Of a stretch of 64,000 bases of DNA, positions 1-9,186 are shown piece by piece. The stretch is from Saprospiraceae bacterium (GTDB lineage Bacteria > Bacteroidota > Bacteroidia > Chitinophagales > Saprospiraceae), in the NCBI GenBank assembly GCA_020628095.1, contig JAHDFP010000012.1, positions 62,161 to 126,160 of the forward strand, read 5' to 3'. Position numbers and translations under genes: made by a program. Positions within the stretch are counted from its first letter, which is position 1. Each line of letters begins with the position of its first letter. A model generated the notes under the pieces. The model had not been told where the DNA came from, did no database searches, and saw nothing but the letters and a program-made list of their open reading frames with translations.

Positions 1-90
1 CAGCCAAAGAGTTATTAAAGGTATTTAATGCTTAAGCACAAAATTATATAGACGCTATTTTGCATTTTTTTATTTATAGATTAGTATCCT

Positions 91-2997
91 ATGAAATATA
101 TCCTAAGTATTACAACACTACTCATATTATTATCAAGCAGCCTTGTTGCCCAAACAGATGACTGCATCACAGAAACAACCGAGGGTTACAACATGCTACT
201 CATAGGCAATAGTTTTTTCAGACCCTATGCGGAGAAACTTGATGACTTGGCTATGGAAGCTGGATTTGAAAATCACAACAGTACAAGAATTACTCGTGGT
301 GGAGACAATGGAAGACCGATCAACTTCTGGAATGATTCTAATAGTAATGAACACCTACAAATCAAAGCCACTCTTGATCAAGGCGGCGTAGAATTTTTTG
401 GAATGACTGCTGGACATGATCCCGAAGATAGAACTGAGGGGCATCGTGCATGGATAGACTATGCCTTGCAAAGTAATCCAGACATTACCATATTCATAGC
501 GATACCGCAAATTGATTTTCCAGCCGATTGGGATACGCGAGCAGAAGAATTTGGATTTGAAACAATAGAAGAATTGAATGATTACTTTATTAATGGTCTT
601 GTTCATGATTCGATGGTCAATCAGTTACGTATCGAATTTCCTTCTACAAGAATTTTCACCATACCGACAGGACTGTCATCTTTGAGATTAGATCAGATGA
701 ATGAGAATAATGAACTACTGGATAATATAACAAGATTTGGTCCGCAAGCAACTTCATTATTTGTTGACGAGAAAGGGCATCAAGGGGACATCATCAGAGA
801 AACAGGCGGACTTGTATGGCTTAATAGTATCTATAATGTAGATCTAAGCACCTTTGATTATGATACAGGATTTAATACTGATCTGCATGCGGTGGCTGAG
901 GACATCACGAATGGTCACGACTCGGATTACAAACTCTGTTTTGAAGAATCAGGCCAAAATGAAGACTACATAGAAAACACCACCGATCTAAACATGGAAA
1001 TGTCCTGGGATCAAGAACCAGACGGCTGGACTTATGAGACCTTCATTAAGGTTCCAGATGGAGCAACGCCACAAGATGTCTATCCCGTATGTATCGCCTT
1101 GCATGGCAATGGAGGTAATGGTGAATTTATGCGCAATAACATTGGCAACCTTCTAGACTGTCATATAGTTGTGGCACCTTCTGGTTATATGAGAAGCTGG
1201 AACATCTGTGGTGAGCGAAGTGATGCGCCAGACGTGGAATTTGTCAATCAGCTCATCGAAAAACTAATCCAGTATAAAAACGTCGATACCAATAACATCA
1301 AAATATTAGGCTCTTCTAATGGTGCTGCATTGACCAATAGAATGTTCATAGAAAATGATATGCCTAACGTTTCCCAGTTTGTAGCAATTGTTTCTCAATT
1401 GACCGAGCCACAATTTCATGATGGAAATTTTCATAGCCCGAGTGGCGAAACGAATAATCAATCAGATTTTTGTGGCTATGATGTAGTCAATTCCATAACG
1501 AGTAATAGAGAATACTTATCCATTTGCAATATTAACGATGGCGTGATTCCTTACGAGGGAGGCAGTTCTGTAGGCACCTCATTTATTCCTGCTGAACAAT
1601 CAATTTTTGAAATAGCCAAAAGTCAAGGCTACGCGGGTGCACAACTAGCTGATGGCGAGCCTATAGGTAACTCAGGTGTGTACGAGTTCTCTTATTTGGA
1701 TAATAAAGTCGTCCTTCTGAATGGTATGGCTGGACATGGTATCAATTCGACCCAATCAGAATATATCAAGACGTTCTTGAATGACTGCGAAATCGTTCAA
1801 CCCTCAGACACAGCGCCAATGGTAACCTGCGATAGCACCTATGCTGTTATTATAGAGGAAGGCATCGTGTATGCCGAAGGACTGACCCATGATGGCAGTA
1901 GCCCGACAACAATTGCAAAACCTTTATTGCTGGATGTCTATCGACCGGACAATGATTCTGACAACAGACCAGTCTACATGTTCGTCCATGGAGGAGCTTT
2001 TACTGGAGGATCGAGAACTCAACAAGCCCTAGTGGACCAAGCGTATTATTTTGCCTCCAGAGGATGGGTTTTTATTTCTATAGATTACAGATTAAGAAGA
2101 GACCTGGGATCAATTTATACTGGCATCATTCCCCAAGAATGGCAAGATGCTGTTACAGATATTGCTGATCCTTCACAGGCTGGTCAAGCCTTCGCAATGT
2201 ATACAGCTCAGCGAGATAGTAAGGCCGCGATGCGATGGATAATAGCCAATGCCGACAACTATAATATCAATACCGATTTTATTACCGTAGGCGGTGGATC
2301 GGCAGGAGCGACCACCGCAATAGCCCTCGGCATATCTGATCAGGAAGTTTTCAGAGATGAGATCAGTATTACTGATGACCCTACATTGGCTACAACTAAT
2401 CTCGATCAAACTTATGAGATAAAAAGTATCATCGACTATTGGGGATCAAATACGGCATTAGAAGTACATGAGATTATATATGGAATGCATCATTTTGACA
2501 GCAATGATCCGCCTCTATTCATAGTTCATGGTACAGAAGACCCGACGGTATTTTTTAGCGAAGCGGAAGAATTGGTGGAACTATATGATTCTACTGGCGT
2601 ATATGTAGATTTCTATCCGCTTGAGGGAAGAGGGCACGGGCCTTGGGGTGCTACAGTGGATGGTAAGAGTTTGTCGGAATTATCATTTGACTTTTTGGTA
2701 GAGCAGCAAGAATTAATTTTGGATAGTGCATGCGATCAGGTGACTTCCACTTTTGAAGTTTCTAATTTGGATGTCAATGTCTTCCCAAATCCCGCAAGCA
2801 ACTTTATTAACATCAGTACTAATGGAGAACTTAATTTTGAAGCGACTCTATATGATGTGAATGGAAGGATAATGGATTCTATCTTACATAATTCTCAGCT
2901 AGATATAGCTTTGCTGCCAACAGGAATTTATTTACTTGAAATAAAAGACATTAGTTCAGGGGAGAGAATAGTAGAAAGAATTGTGCTGGAGAGATAA
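91..2997 (+). CDS. Secreted T9SS multi-domain esterase (SGNH-like + PHB-depolymerase-like + BD-FAE-like)
   Basis: A 968-aa secreted protein with an N-terminal signal peptide (residues 1-20, ending VAQ). Three hydrolase-like parts follow in order. An SGNH-like segment starts with GNSFF near residue 39. An alpha/beta-hydrolase segment of the polyhydroxybutyrate depolymerase/feruloyl esterase type has ALHGNGGNG and a GSSNGA nucleophile elbow (Ser409). A second carboxylesterase of the BD-FAE/lipase type has the HGGAF oxyanion motif, GGGSAG elbow (Ser737), HGTEDP and GHGPWG. The C-terminus (about 890-968, starting VFPNPAS) is a type A T9SS sorting domain, so export and surface attachment or release are expected. 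The likely role is deacetylation or de-esterification of plant or algal polysaccharides. It lies 72 bp upstream of a polysaccharide-lyase-like gene, consistent with glycan use. Substrates are inferred. Confidence 0.85.
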   Translation: MKYILSITTLLILLSSSLVAQTDDCITETTEGYNMLLIGNSFFRPYAEKLDDLAMEAGFENHNSTRITRGGDNGRPINFWNDSNSNEHLQIKATLDQGGVEFFGMTAGHDPEDRTEGHRAWIDYALQSNPDITIFIAIPQIDFPADWDTRAEEFGFETIEELNDYFINGLVHDSMVNQLRIEFPSTRIFTIPTGLSSLRLDQMNENNELLDNITRFGPQATSLFVDEKGHQGDIIRETGGLVWLNSIYNVDLSTFDYDTGFNTDLHAVAEDITNGHDSDYKLCFEESGQNEDYIENTTDLNMEMSWDQEPDGWTYETFIKVPDGATPQDVYPVCIALHGNGGNGEFMRNNIGNLLDCHIVVAPSGYMRSWNICGERSDAPDVEFVNQLIEKLIQYKNVDTNNIKILGSSNGAALTNRMFIENDMPNVSQFVAIVSQLTEPQFHDGNFHSPSGETNNQSDFCGYDVVNSITSNREYLSICNINDGVIPYEGGSSVGTSFIPAEQSIFEIAKSQGYAGAQLADGEPIGNSGVYEFSYLDNKVVLLNGMAGHGINSTQSEYIKTFLNDCEIVQPSDTAPMVTCDSTYAVIIEEGIVYAEGLTHDGSSPTTIAKPLLLDVYRPDNDSDNRPVYMFVHGGAFTGGSRTQQALVDQAYYFASRGWVFISIDYRLRRDLGSIYTGIIPQEWQDAVTDIADPSQAGQAFAMYTAQRDSKAAMRWIIANADNYNINTDFITVGGGSAGATTAIALGISDQEVFRDEISITDDPTLATTNLDQTYEIKSIIDYWGSNTALEVHEIIYGMHHFDSNDPPLFIVHGTEDPTVFFSEAEELVELYDSTGVYVDFYPLEGRGHGPWGATVDGKSLSELSFDFLVEQQELILDSACDQVTSTFEVSNLDVNVFPNPASNFINISTNGELNFEATLYDVNGRIMDSILHNSQLDIALLPTGIYLLEIKDISSGERIVERIVLER

Positions 2998-3069
2998 TGT
3001 TTTTATAGAAGAAATAAACGTATCTTTTGACTATCCATGAGAAACCTCAAAAAACAATAAGTAAGTCAA

Positions 3070-4287
3070 ATGATCAAATTACTTCAAGTCTCTGTTTTGA
3101 TTACGCTCTTAGCGACGTGCAAACCAGATGACCTGAATGATTCGATTTCGGATACATTATTAATCGACTCCGCGTATCTCGCAAAAACAAAAAAACGGGT
3201 TGGGAAAAATGATCCGAAGATCAAACCGGCATTCGAGCAACTCATTGCAGATGCAGAGTTAGCCCTTACGCAAGGGCCGTTTTCTGTGACAGATAAGGAG
3301 AAACTTCCACCGAGTGGCGACAAGCATGATTATGCAAGTTATAGCCGATATTGGTGGCCTGATCCTAATCAAGCTAATGGACTTCCCTACATCCGAAAAG
3401 ATGGTGAAACCAATCCAGAAAGTCAGAATCCCAAAACATCAGATAGACAAAGGATAGGTTCTTTTGGTATCAATACAGAAACCTTGGGACTTGCCTTTTA
3501 CCTAACAGGAAAAGAAAAGTACGCCATAAAAGCCGCCGAACTACTACGCGTATGGTTTCTGGACAAAGCAACACGAATGAACCCCAATGTTAACCATGCC
3601 CAATGTAGACCAGGCCATAACCTGGGAACCAAGTCAGGGATACTGGATGGACGTCTTTTGGTCCGAGCCTTGGAGGGGTCTTTGCTCATTTCTCAGTCAT
3701 CGGCTCTTAGCAAGTCTGAGAAAGAAGGATTAAAAAAATGGGTTGCAGAATATTTTCATTGGCTGACTACTAACGACATGGCCCTGCAAGAATCCGCCTC
3801 TAAAAATAATCACGGTTCCTATTATGATGCCCAAGCCATATACCTCGCTCTTTATTCTGATAATCAAGAGGCCGCCAAAAAGATAGCATCGGCGTTTGTC
3901 CAAAAACGTCTCAATTCTCAGATAAGAGAAGACGGCTCTATGCCAGAAGAAATGGCTCGGACACGACCTCTTTTCTACAGCATTTATAATCTGCATGCGA
4001 TGCTTCTCGTAGCGCATCTTGCAGAAAAAGTAGATGTCGATGTCTGGACTACTGAGGGCGAGTCCCGATTAAAATTAGCACTCGACTATCTTGTGCCCTA
4101 CACTGACCCCAAAATAAAATGGCCGTCCCCAACTATAGGAGAGCCAGACATGATGGAAATGTTCCCTATACTAAAGATGGCTCATAATGCATATCCCGAT
4201 GAAAACTATTTGTATATGGAAAAACATCTTCCACCAGAAAGACGACAGATACACCGCGCCCAACTCGCCTATCCATTGATGCGATAA
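3070..4287 (+). CDS. Alginate-lyase-family lipoprotein (PF05426-like polysaccharide lyase)
   Basis: A 405-aa protein with a lipoprotein signal (lipobox LLATC, Cys17). The body matches the alginate lyase superfamily of all-alpha (alpha/alpha)-toroid enzymes. It has YWWPDP (about residues 95-100), GLPYIRKDGETNPES, LAFYLTGKEKYA..AAELLRVWF, and MNPNVNHAQCRPG followed by GILDGR. This signature is shared by several polyuronate lyases (alginate, glucuronan; PL5/PL38-type), so the exact substrate is not decided by sequence alone. Lipidation suggests it acts in the periplasm or at the outer membrane. It directly follows the multi-esterase gene on the same strand (72 bp gap), and together they look like a small polysaccharide degradation unit. 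No SusC/SusD pair is nearby. Confidence 0.82.
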   Translation: MIKLLQVSVLITLLATCKPDDLNDSISDTLLIDSAYLAKTKKRVGKNDPKIKPAFEQLIADAELALTQGPFSVTDKEKLPPSGDKHDYASYSRYWWPDPNQANGLPYIRKDGETNPESQNPKTSDRQRIGSFGINTETLGLAFYLTGKEKYAIKAAELLRVWFLDKATRMNPNVNHAQCRPGHNLGTKSGILDGRLLVRALEGSLLISQSSALSKSEKEGLKKWVAEYFHWLTTNDMALQESASKNNHGSYYDAQAIYLALYSDNQEAAKKIASAFVQKRLNSQIREDGSMPEEMARTRPLFYSIYNLHAMLLVAHLAEKVDVDVWTTEGESRLKLALDYLVPYTDPKIKWPSPTIGEPDMMEMFPILKMAHNAYPDENYLYMEKHLPPERRQIHRAQLAYPLMR

Positions 4288-4376
4288 AGAAAACTGTGAC
4301 CAACAAAAAGATATAATTCTTCTTGCTGCTAAGAACAAAATATATCTTCATCCTTATAAAAACTATTAGCCCATAA

Positions 4377-4730
4377 ATGACACCCAACTTTTTCCTTCTC
4401 GGAATCACTCTAATTTTTCTACACGAAATGGATGCCGTGAGATGCAAGGAATGGAGAATTTTTCCAGGGCTTTCGCGTCTGGATGATAGAAGAGGGTTTC
4501 TCGTTTTTATTCTTGCGCATGTGCCATTAGTCCATTGGGTTCTGTTACAAATTAAGATGGCTAATGAAAAATTCATTTACTACTTTGATATATTTTTGAT
4601 AGTACATCTGGTATTGCATTTGCTATTCTTGAGACATCCAAAAAATGAATTTAAAAATGCGGTGTCGTGGTTGATAATTGCAGGAGCAGCATTATGTGGA
4701 TTGCTGGATCTTATCATGCGTGGGGCGTAA
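4377..4730 (+). CDS. Small integral membrane protein (DUF6713-like)
   Basis: A 117-aa hydrophobic protein with three or four predicted membrane helices: residues 3-15, 40-60, 70-86 and 95-112. Its conserved-looking motif is LHEMDAVRCKEWRIFPGL near the N-terminus. I believe this is the DUF6713 signature, but I cannot confirm it here. The function is unknown. It is on the same strand as the lyase and the following DUF1801 gene, but its spacing does not prove an operon. Antisense ORFs over it are weaker. Confidence 0.6.
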   Translation: MTPNFFLLGITLIFLHEMDAVRCKEWRIFPGLSRLDDRRGFLVFILAHVPLVHWVLLQIKMANEKFIYYFDIFLIVHLVLHLLFLRHPKNEFKNAVSWLIIAGAALCGLLDLIMRGA

Positions 4731-4774
4731 GAGACTCATTGCGATGACCTACGGATTGCGTAGAAAACTTAATT

Positions 4775-5158
4775 ATGAAAATCCAATCTCCCCAAGACCT
4801 GATAGACATCATCCTGCCAGAAGAATGGCTTATGGTCGATATACTCAGACAGATCGTCCTAGCTAAGCTGCCAGACTACTGCAAAGAAAAAATATCTTTC
4901 AGTGTACCCTACTTTTATGGGCGGCGTGGAATATGTATTATCTGGCCTGCATCTATACCCAGAGGTGGATTTAAGGAAGGGGTTTTGTTGGGTTTTTGGC
5001 AGGGAAACAAATTAGCTGACGAGGATAACTATCTGACCAAAGGAACGAACAAAAAAGTCTACTATCGCATATACAAGTCCGCGGAAGAAATAGATGTCGC
5101 CGCGATAGAAAAACTACTGGATGAGGCCATCGCCATAGATCTTAGTCATAAGAAATAA
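4775..5158 (+). CDS. DUF1801 (YdhG/YdeI-like) protein
   Basis: A 127-aa cytoplasmic protein of the DUF1801 family: a helical N-terminus around ILRQIVLAKLPDYCKEKISFSVPYFYGRRGICIIWPAS, then GVLLGFWQGNKL. Members are small iron-chaperone-frataxin-fold proteins (YdhG-like) with no settled biochemical role. The start at 4775 follows the stop of the membrane protein by 44 bp. It ends exactly at the base of a terminator hairpin that better serves the convergent gene downstream. Family assignment is moderately sure; function is unknown. Confidence 0.7.
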   Translation: MKIQSPQDLIDIILPEEWLMVDILRQIVLAKLPDYCKEKISFSVPYFYGRRGICIIWPASIPRGGFKEGVLLGFWQGNKLADEDNYLTKGTNKKVYYRIYKSAEEIDVAAIEKLLDEAIAIDLSHKK

Positions 5159-5194
5159 AAAATCCCGAGCCACCGTTAGGCACTCAGGATTTTT
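5158..5194 (-). terminator. Intrinsic terminator of the SDR gene
   Basis: The arms are 5158-5169 and 5183-5194. Read on the minus strand the stem AATCCTGAG/CTCGGGATT pairs fully, with one U-G wobble, and is followed by a U-run. On the plus strand the same position is a C-A mismatch, so the hairpin is optimised for the minus-strand SDR gene but may also act on the convergent gene. Confidence 0.75.
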
Positions 5195-5227
5195 ATAATC
5201 AACTAACCTTTTTATGAGAAATATATC

Positions 5228-6091
5228 TTAGTTAAGCAGCTCTTTCATACCGAAGGCCGTGAGGAACTTATCATAATGTACTTTGACTTCTTTGTTGGCA
5301 TCCTCTACGAAAGTGCCTGTTGCTGGATCGACGACTGTCCTGAGTGGTCGTTGTCCTTTTGGGGTACTGATCAGTTTAGAGATAGCATCTGGGATCATCT
5401 GAGGATCAGGTTTGACTGTCTCGAATAATTGACCCATACCCTCTCCTATTTGCTCAGGTACTTTAGCGAGATCGCCATATTGCTCAGCGATATCTGCATC
5501 CGACCCATACGCCGTCTTACCGAATATCTCCGTCGGAAAAGCTCCGGGTTGTATCATCACGACATCTACACCCAGTGGTCTTAACTCATAATGCAATCCT
5601 TCCGTCAGTCCCTCCACGGCATGCTTGGTACCATTATAGACTGTCATGAAAGGCGCAGAAAATCGACCCAATGCACTGGAGATATTTATAATGAGTCCAT
5701 CATTCTGTTTGCGCATCTGTGGCAATCCGGCTTTGGTCAGTCTCCACACACCCTTGACATTCACATCGAACATTTTCTCCAGATCATCTTCCGTATATGT
5801 CTCCGCAATACCGCCACCGAAATAACCCGCATTGTTGACAATGACGTCCAGCCTACCCTCTTTGTCTATGACTTGTGAGACGGCATTTTTTACGCCTGTG
5901 CCATCGGTGACATCCAGTTCTACCACATGGATATTATCTATCTGTGATAGCTCATCAGCTCTCTCCTTGTTACGACCTTGCGTCTGTCTTATCGTGGCAT
6001 AGACCGCATGCCCTTGCTCTGCTAATGATTTGGCTGCCAGATATCCGAATCCACTATTGGTCCCCGTGATTAAAACAACTTTCTTACTCAT
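5228..6091 (-). CDS. SDR-family NAD(P)-dependent oxidoreductase
   Basis: A 287-aa classical short-chain dehydrogenase. It has the nucleotide-binding loop TGTNSGFG (residues 9-16), D60 of the LDVTD element, NNAG (86-89), active-site Ser138/139 and the YNGTK catalytic Tyr152/Lys156. The substrate is unknown. Its 5' side carries an inverted repeat (6145-6158) nearly identical to one in front of the upstream marR-type gene, so it is probably controlled by that regulator. A strong terminator follows its stop codon. Confidence 0.9.
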   Translation of the reverse strand: MSKKVVLITGTNSGFGYLAAKSLAEQGHAVYATIRQTQGRNKERADELSQIDNIHVVELDVTDGTGVKNAVSQVIDKEGRLDVIVNNAGYFGGGIAETYTEDDLEKMFDVNVKGVWRLTKAGLPQMRKQNDGLIINISSALGRFSAPFMTVYNGTKHAVEGLTEGLHYELRPLGVDVVMIQPGAFPTEIFGKTAYGSDADIAEQYGDLAKVPEQIGEGMGQLFETVKPDPQMIPDAISKLISTPKGQRPLRTVVDPATGTFVEDANKEVKVHYDKFLTAFGMKELLN

Positions 6092-6144
6092 TGATATTTT
6101 TTATTTTTTTGAATTATAAATGTGTCGAACATCTATATAATTTG

Positions 6145-6158
6145 TTTGTACATACAAA
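6145..6158. promoter_or_regulatory. Putative MarR operator upstream of the SDR gene
   Basis: TTTGTA-CA-TACAAA, a perfect 6+6 inverted repeat with a 2-bp centre, lies 53 bp upstream of the SDR start. A copy of the same 5+5 core (TTGTA-N2-TACAA) sits in front of the MarR gene. The pairing suggests one regulator controls both. This is inference from motif sharing. Confidence 0.6.
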
Positions 6159-6181
6159 TGTTCAATCAAAAAAAATATTTT

Positions 6182-6613
6182 TTATTTCATCTCCAATTTC
6201 ATAGAGGCATTATAGACGCTCTTAGTCAGCCTATCTACAGTCTTTTCGCCCAGTATAGCATTATATCTGACCGCCACCCTGTCCAGGCATTGACTTACTT
6301 TTTTCATAAATTTTTCACCCTCTTTAGTCAAATACACTTCCGTATTACGTCCCTCTTGTTTCCGTGTCATCAGCCCACGACGTTCCATCTTTTCTATCAG
6401 TCGTGTCACCGTAGATGGTGATAACTCCAGCGACTGGCTTATAACTGTGGGATTGACACCAGGATCACCAGCAACCTCCATCAGCAGATAAGCATAAGAG
6501 GATGTCAGGCTGATGCCTGCGAGTTCGTCATCCATGATTTTGGTCATGTTACGCGCCAGCGCATTAGACGCATGGCATAGGCAATTACAGAATTTAGATT
6601 TCATTTTAGACAT
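6182..6613 (-). CDS. MarR-family transcriptional regulator
   Basis: A 143-aa regulator when started at ATG 6613 (MSKMKSK). The open frame extends 13 codons further to a TTG that lies inside the operator palindrome, so the ATG is preferred. It has a winged helix-turn-helix with VNPTVISQSLELSPSTVTRLIEKMERRGLMTRKQEGRNTEVYLTKEGE, the DNA-recognition helix and wing typical of MarR. It contains CNCLCH (Cys9, 11 and 13 counted from this start), which might give redox sensing. It lies just upstream of the SDR gene on the same strand, and both have TTGTA-N2-TACAA sites. Repression relieved by a ligand or oxidant is the family norm. Confidence 0.88.
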   Translation of the reverse strand: MSKMKSKFCNCLCHASNALARNMTKIMDDELAGISLTSSYAYLLMEVAGDPGVNPTVISQSLELSPSTVTRLIEKMERRGLMTRKQEGRNTEVYLTKEGEKFMKKVSQCLDRVAVRYNAILGEKTVDRLTKSVYNASMKLEMK

Positions 6614-6640
6614 AACTATTACTAAGCTATAATGTTTTGC

Positions 6641-6652
6641 TTGTATATACAA
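6641..6652. promoter_or_regulatory. Putative MarR auto-operator
   Basis: The 12-bp perfect palindrome TTGTATATACAA lies 27 bp upstream of the preferred MarR start. It matches the core of the site at 6145-6158 in front of the SDR gene. Position and repetition suggest autoregulation. Confidence 0.6.
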
Positions 6653-6664
6653 ATAATTCCCGCA

Positions 6665-7573
6665 TTACCGCCTATCCCTCATCTCATCAAAGGCCTTAGT
6701 ACTCACCCAATAGATGTCCTGATTACTGGTGTAGAAAAAATATGCGCCGTCTTGAGTTACATAAGGGCAGAGCTCATGGCCCTCAGAGTTGATGGGTTCG
6801 CCCATATTGATGGCTTCCGTCCAGCGATCGTTTTCGTCTTTAAAAGAAATATACAGATCGCCACGACCCAAGCCCGATCGTCTCGCCGAACAAAAAATAA
6901 TATAACTTTCGTCTGGTGCTACGAATACATCCGCCTCGTAGTTTCTGGTATTGATTGTTGTATCTATTTTTTGCGGTTGTAGGAAACGACTATTGCTATA
7001 TTCTGATTTATAGATGTCGAAGTTGTGCTTTCTCCCATTGATATTCTCGATATTGGATGCAAAATACATTGTCCCCTCCTCTGAGAAAGAGATATAATAT
7101 TCGTGTGCCGCTGTGTTGATCTGTTTACCCGCATTAATGGGATCTGACCACAGGCCCATCTTTCTTATGGAGTACCAGATGTCATAATCTCCCAGCGTAT
7201 CGGACCGGCTTTTAGGTTTGTTAGATATATAATATAATCTCTGCTCATCAGGAGAAAGCATCGGATCATTATAACTTATAGAATCACTATAGATGACCTT
7301 CGCGGGAGTTGTCCAGACACCGTCTTTCAGCTCAGTATATTCTATATGCGCCTTTCCCTCTACATCGACACCATAATAGAAAGCTGTCCCCTCCTTATTG
7401 AAAACAGACCCAAACTCACTGCGATCCTCTTTACTTATAAATTCTTTGGCAAAGAGCTTTGGTATCACATCTGGCTTTGACTCGTCTATATATTGCAAGC
7501 TCTTATCTGATGGCGCGCAAGCATACCAGATGGCTGTCAGCATGATAAGAGTTATAATTATTTTTCCTTTCAT
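6665..7573 (-). CDS. PD40 (WD40-like) repeat lipoprotein
   Basis: A 302-aa protein with a lipoprotein signal (WYAC, Cys19), then TolB/PD40-type beta-propeller repeats: MLSPDEQRLYYISNKP, YISFSEEGTMYFASN, FVAPDESYIIFCSARRSGLGRGDLYISF and YVTQDGAYFFYTSN. Such lipoproteins are common in Bacteroidota and are thought to be envelope scaffolds or binding proteins. There is no catalytic motif. It is followed on the same strand by the SDR/MarR pair, but the operator between them implies separate control. Confidence 0.8.
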   Translation of the reverse strand: MKGKIIITLIMLTAIWYACAPSDKSLQYIDESKPDVIPKLFAKEFISKEDRSEFGSVFNKEGTAFYYGVDVEGKAHIEYTELKDGVWTTPAKVIYSDSISYNDPMLSPDEQRLYYISNKPKSRSDTLGDYDIWYSIRKMGLWSDPINAGKQINTAAHEYYISFSEEGTMYFASNIENINGRKHNFDIYKSEYSNSRFLQPQKIDTTINTRNYEADVFVAPDESYIIFCSARRSGLGRGDLYISFKDENDRWTEAINMGEPINSEGHELCPYVTQDGAYFFYTSNQDIYWVSTKAFDEMRDRR

Positions 7574-7615
7574 AAAATATGCATCTCTACGAAACGTCTA
7601 TGTATAGTGATCAAA

Positions 7616-8185
7616 CTACGTAACCATCTCGATTTCTTTTCTAAGATAAGGTATTACCTCCTCTAAGAACCAAGGATTTTTCTTGAGCCAAATATTATTG
7701 CGCGGCGAAGGATGCGGCAATGGCAAATAGCTCGGAAGATATTCTTCGAAATTCTTTACTGTCTCTGTCAATGTCTTTTTTCTATTATCGGAGAGATAGT
7801 ATGACTGTGCATAAGAGCCTATGAGCAAAGTGAGTTTCGCTTCGGTAAGGTGTTGCCATATAAGCTGATGCCATAAGGGGGCACACTCTTTGCGCGGTGG
7901 CAGGTCACCAGATTTTCCTTTACCTGGATAACAAAATCCCATCGGGATAATGGCAAATATCTCTGGGTTATAAAACTGCTCTTCGCTCACACCCAGCCAC
8001 TCTCTCAGACGATCACCACTTTTGTCCTGCCAGGGTACGCCGCTCTTATGGACCGCCATCCCTGGTGCCTGACCTATGATAACGATCTTGCTATGCGGGC
8101 TTGCTGATAAGACAGGATTTACCCCATGCTCTAACTCAGGCAAGCACACCTGACATTGTCTTATCTCCTTAAGTAATGACTGCAT
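7616..8185 (-). CDS. Uracil-DNA glycosylase family protein (4Fe-4S type)
   Basis: A 189-aa member of the UDG superfamily. The motif GQAPG (38-42) and the loop HPSPRN (158-163) form the uracil pocket and DNA-intercalating segments. Cys11, Cys14, Cys85 and Cys101 are spaced like the four ligands of the iron-sulphur cluster of family 4 UDGs. The role is removal of uracil or related deaminated bases in base-excision repair. The activating residue in motif 1 differs from canonical family 1 enzymes, so base specificity is uncertain. It is 30 bp downstream of the neighbouring lipoprotein gene and on the same strand. Confidence 0.85.
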   Translation of the reverse strand: MQSLLKEIRQCQVCLPELEHGVNPVLSASPHSKIVIIGQAPGMAVHKSGVPWQDKSGDRLREWLGVSEEQFYNPEIFAIIPMGFCYPGKGKSGDLPPRKECAPLWHQLIWQHLTEAKLTLLIGSYAQSYYLSDNRKKTLTETVKNFEEYLPSYLPLPHPSPRNNIWLKKNPWFLEEVIPYLRKEIEMVT

Positions 8186-8214
8186 TATACTCTTCCGAAA
8201 AAATATATCTGATG

Positions 8215-9117
8215 TTATAGGTTGTACTTTTTCCGTACCGCATTCCGCGTTTCTTCATCAGCCATAGGGACATCTACCTGACTACCAAATATTTGATTTT
8301 TATACTTTATCCAATGGACCCTATCGACCAACATCTTAAGAGGCCCACTAGTAGGTAACTCACGGTCTCGCACCGCCTTATGTACAATAGGCAAATACTT
8401 TTCCATCATCTTGAGATCAGAATGTTGCACGACAGCCCACATAACCGAGGCATATCGACCCCCTACGAGAGATCGCCCCACGTATTTGCCATATACGCTA
8501 TACAAAGAATCCACTATCTCCTGATTTCTTTTATCCAAGGGCGTCTGCTGAGACCAGTCAGTTTCTTTATCAAAACGATACTTTTTATCATTCGCATTGA
8601 CAGCATGAATTAGCTTGACTAAGTCCTTATCCAAGTTATTATCAGTTATATACTTATTAATATCAAAAGACTCGGATTGGCCCTTGGCATTCTTGCAAGC
8701 TGGATAAAAAGCATTAAATACATCCGGTATCTGAGATAAGAATTCGGCCTGAGTTTCCTGTGCATTATTTTCCATGTACTCACAATAGGTACAGATTGTG
8801 ACCGCATCTAGCTCTGCGGCTTTATTGAAATGTCTGGATATCAGATTGGGATTTTCTTTGAGCTTAAGTAAGGCGATGGTCATATTCCAGTAGTCAGAAG
8901 ATATCATGGTGTCTCCTTGATCTCTTCTATCGCGCACTTGCGATAAGATCATTAGTCCCTTTTCATAGTCGCTCTGAGATACACCATCTCTTTTGTCTAA
9001 CTGCATATCTAAGACACTTTCCGTTGCAGACGTGTCTTTGTCTTTTTGGCTTTTTCCAGATTGTCCACAGCAGGTGAAACAAAGACTGACCAGCCATAAA
9101 AATGTGATGAGGCGCAT
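8215..9117 (-). CDS. Lipoprotein with DUF6624-like C-terminal half
   Basis: A 300-aa protein with a lipoprotein signal ending at tandem cysteines (FTCCGQS, about residues 15-17). The C-terminal half (about 180-300) has VVQHSDLKMMEKYLPIVHKAV, LKMLVDRVHW and KNQIFGSQ. This resembles DUF6624, in which a QHs..Q..yGtq pattern recurs. The function of that family is not known. The N-terminal part is helical, without a recognised domain. It lies between the UDG and histidine kinase genes on the same strand. Confidence 0.65.
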   Translation of the reverse strand: MRLITFLWLVSLCFTCCGQSGKSQKDKDTSATESVLDMQLDKRDGVSQSDYEKGLMILSQVRDRRDQGDTMISSDYWNMTIALLKLKENPNLISRHFNKAAELDAVTICTYCEYMENNAQETQAEFLSQIPDVFNAFYPACKNAKGQSESFDINKYITDNNLDKDLVKLIHAVNANDKKYRFDKETDWSQQTPLDKRNQEIVDSLYSVYGKYVGRSLVGGRYASVMWAVVQHSDLKMMEKYLPIVHKAVRDRELPTSGPLKMLVDRVHWIKYKNQIFGSQVDVPMADEETRNAVRKKYNL

Positions 9118-9186
9118 TTGGTTATTTTATTGTTCAAAATAACACAAATTGTCATGACCACATATACTTGTCATCTCATTCACATA

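Noticed and set aside
4166-4576. 136-aa minus-strand ORF across the lyase and DUF6713-like genes
   Set aside because: It overlaps two well-supported plus-strand genes and has no recognisable motif.
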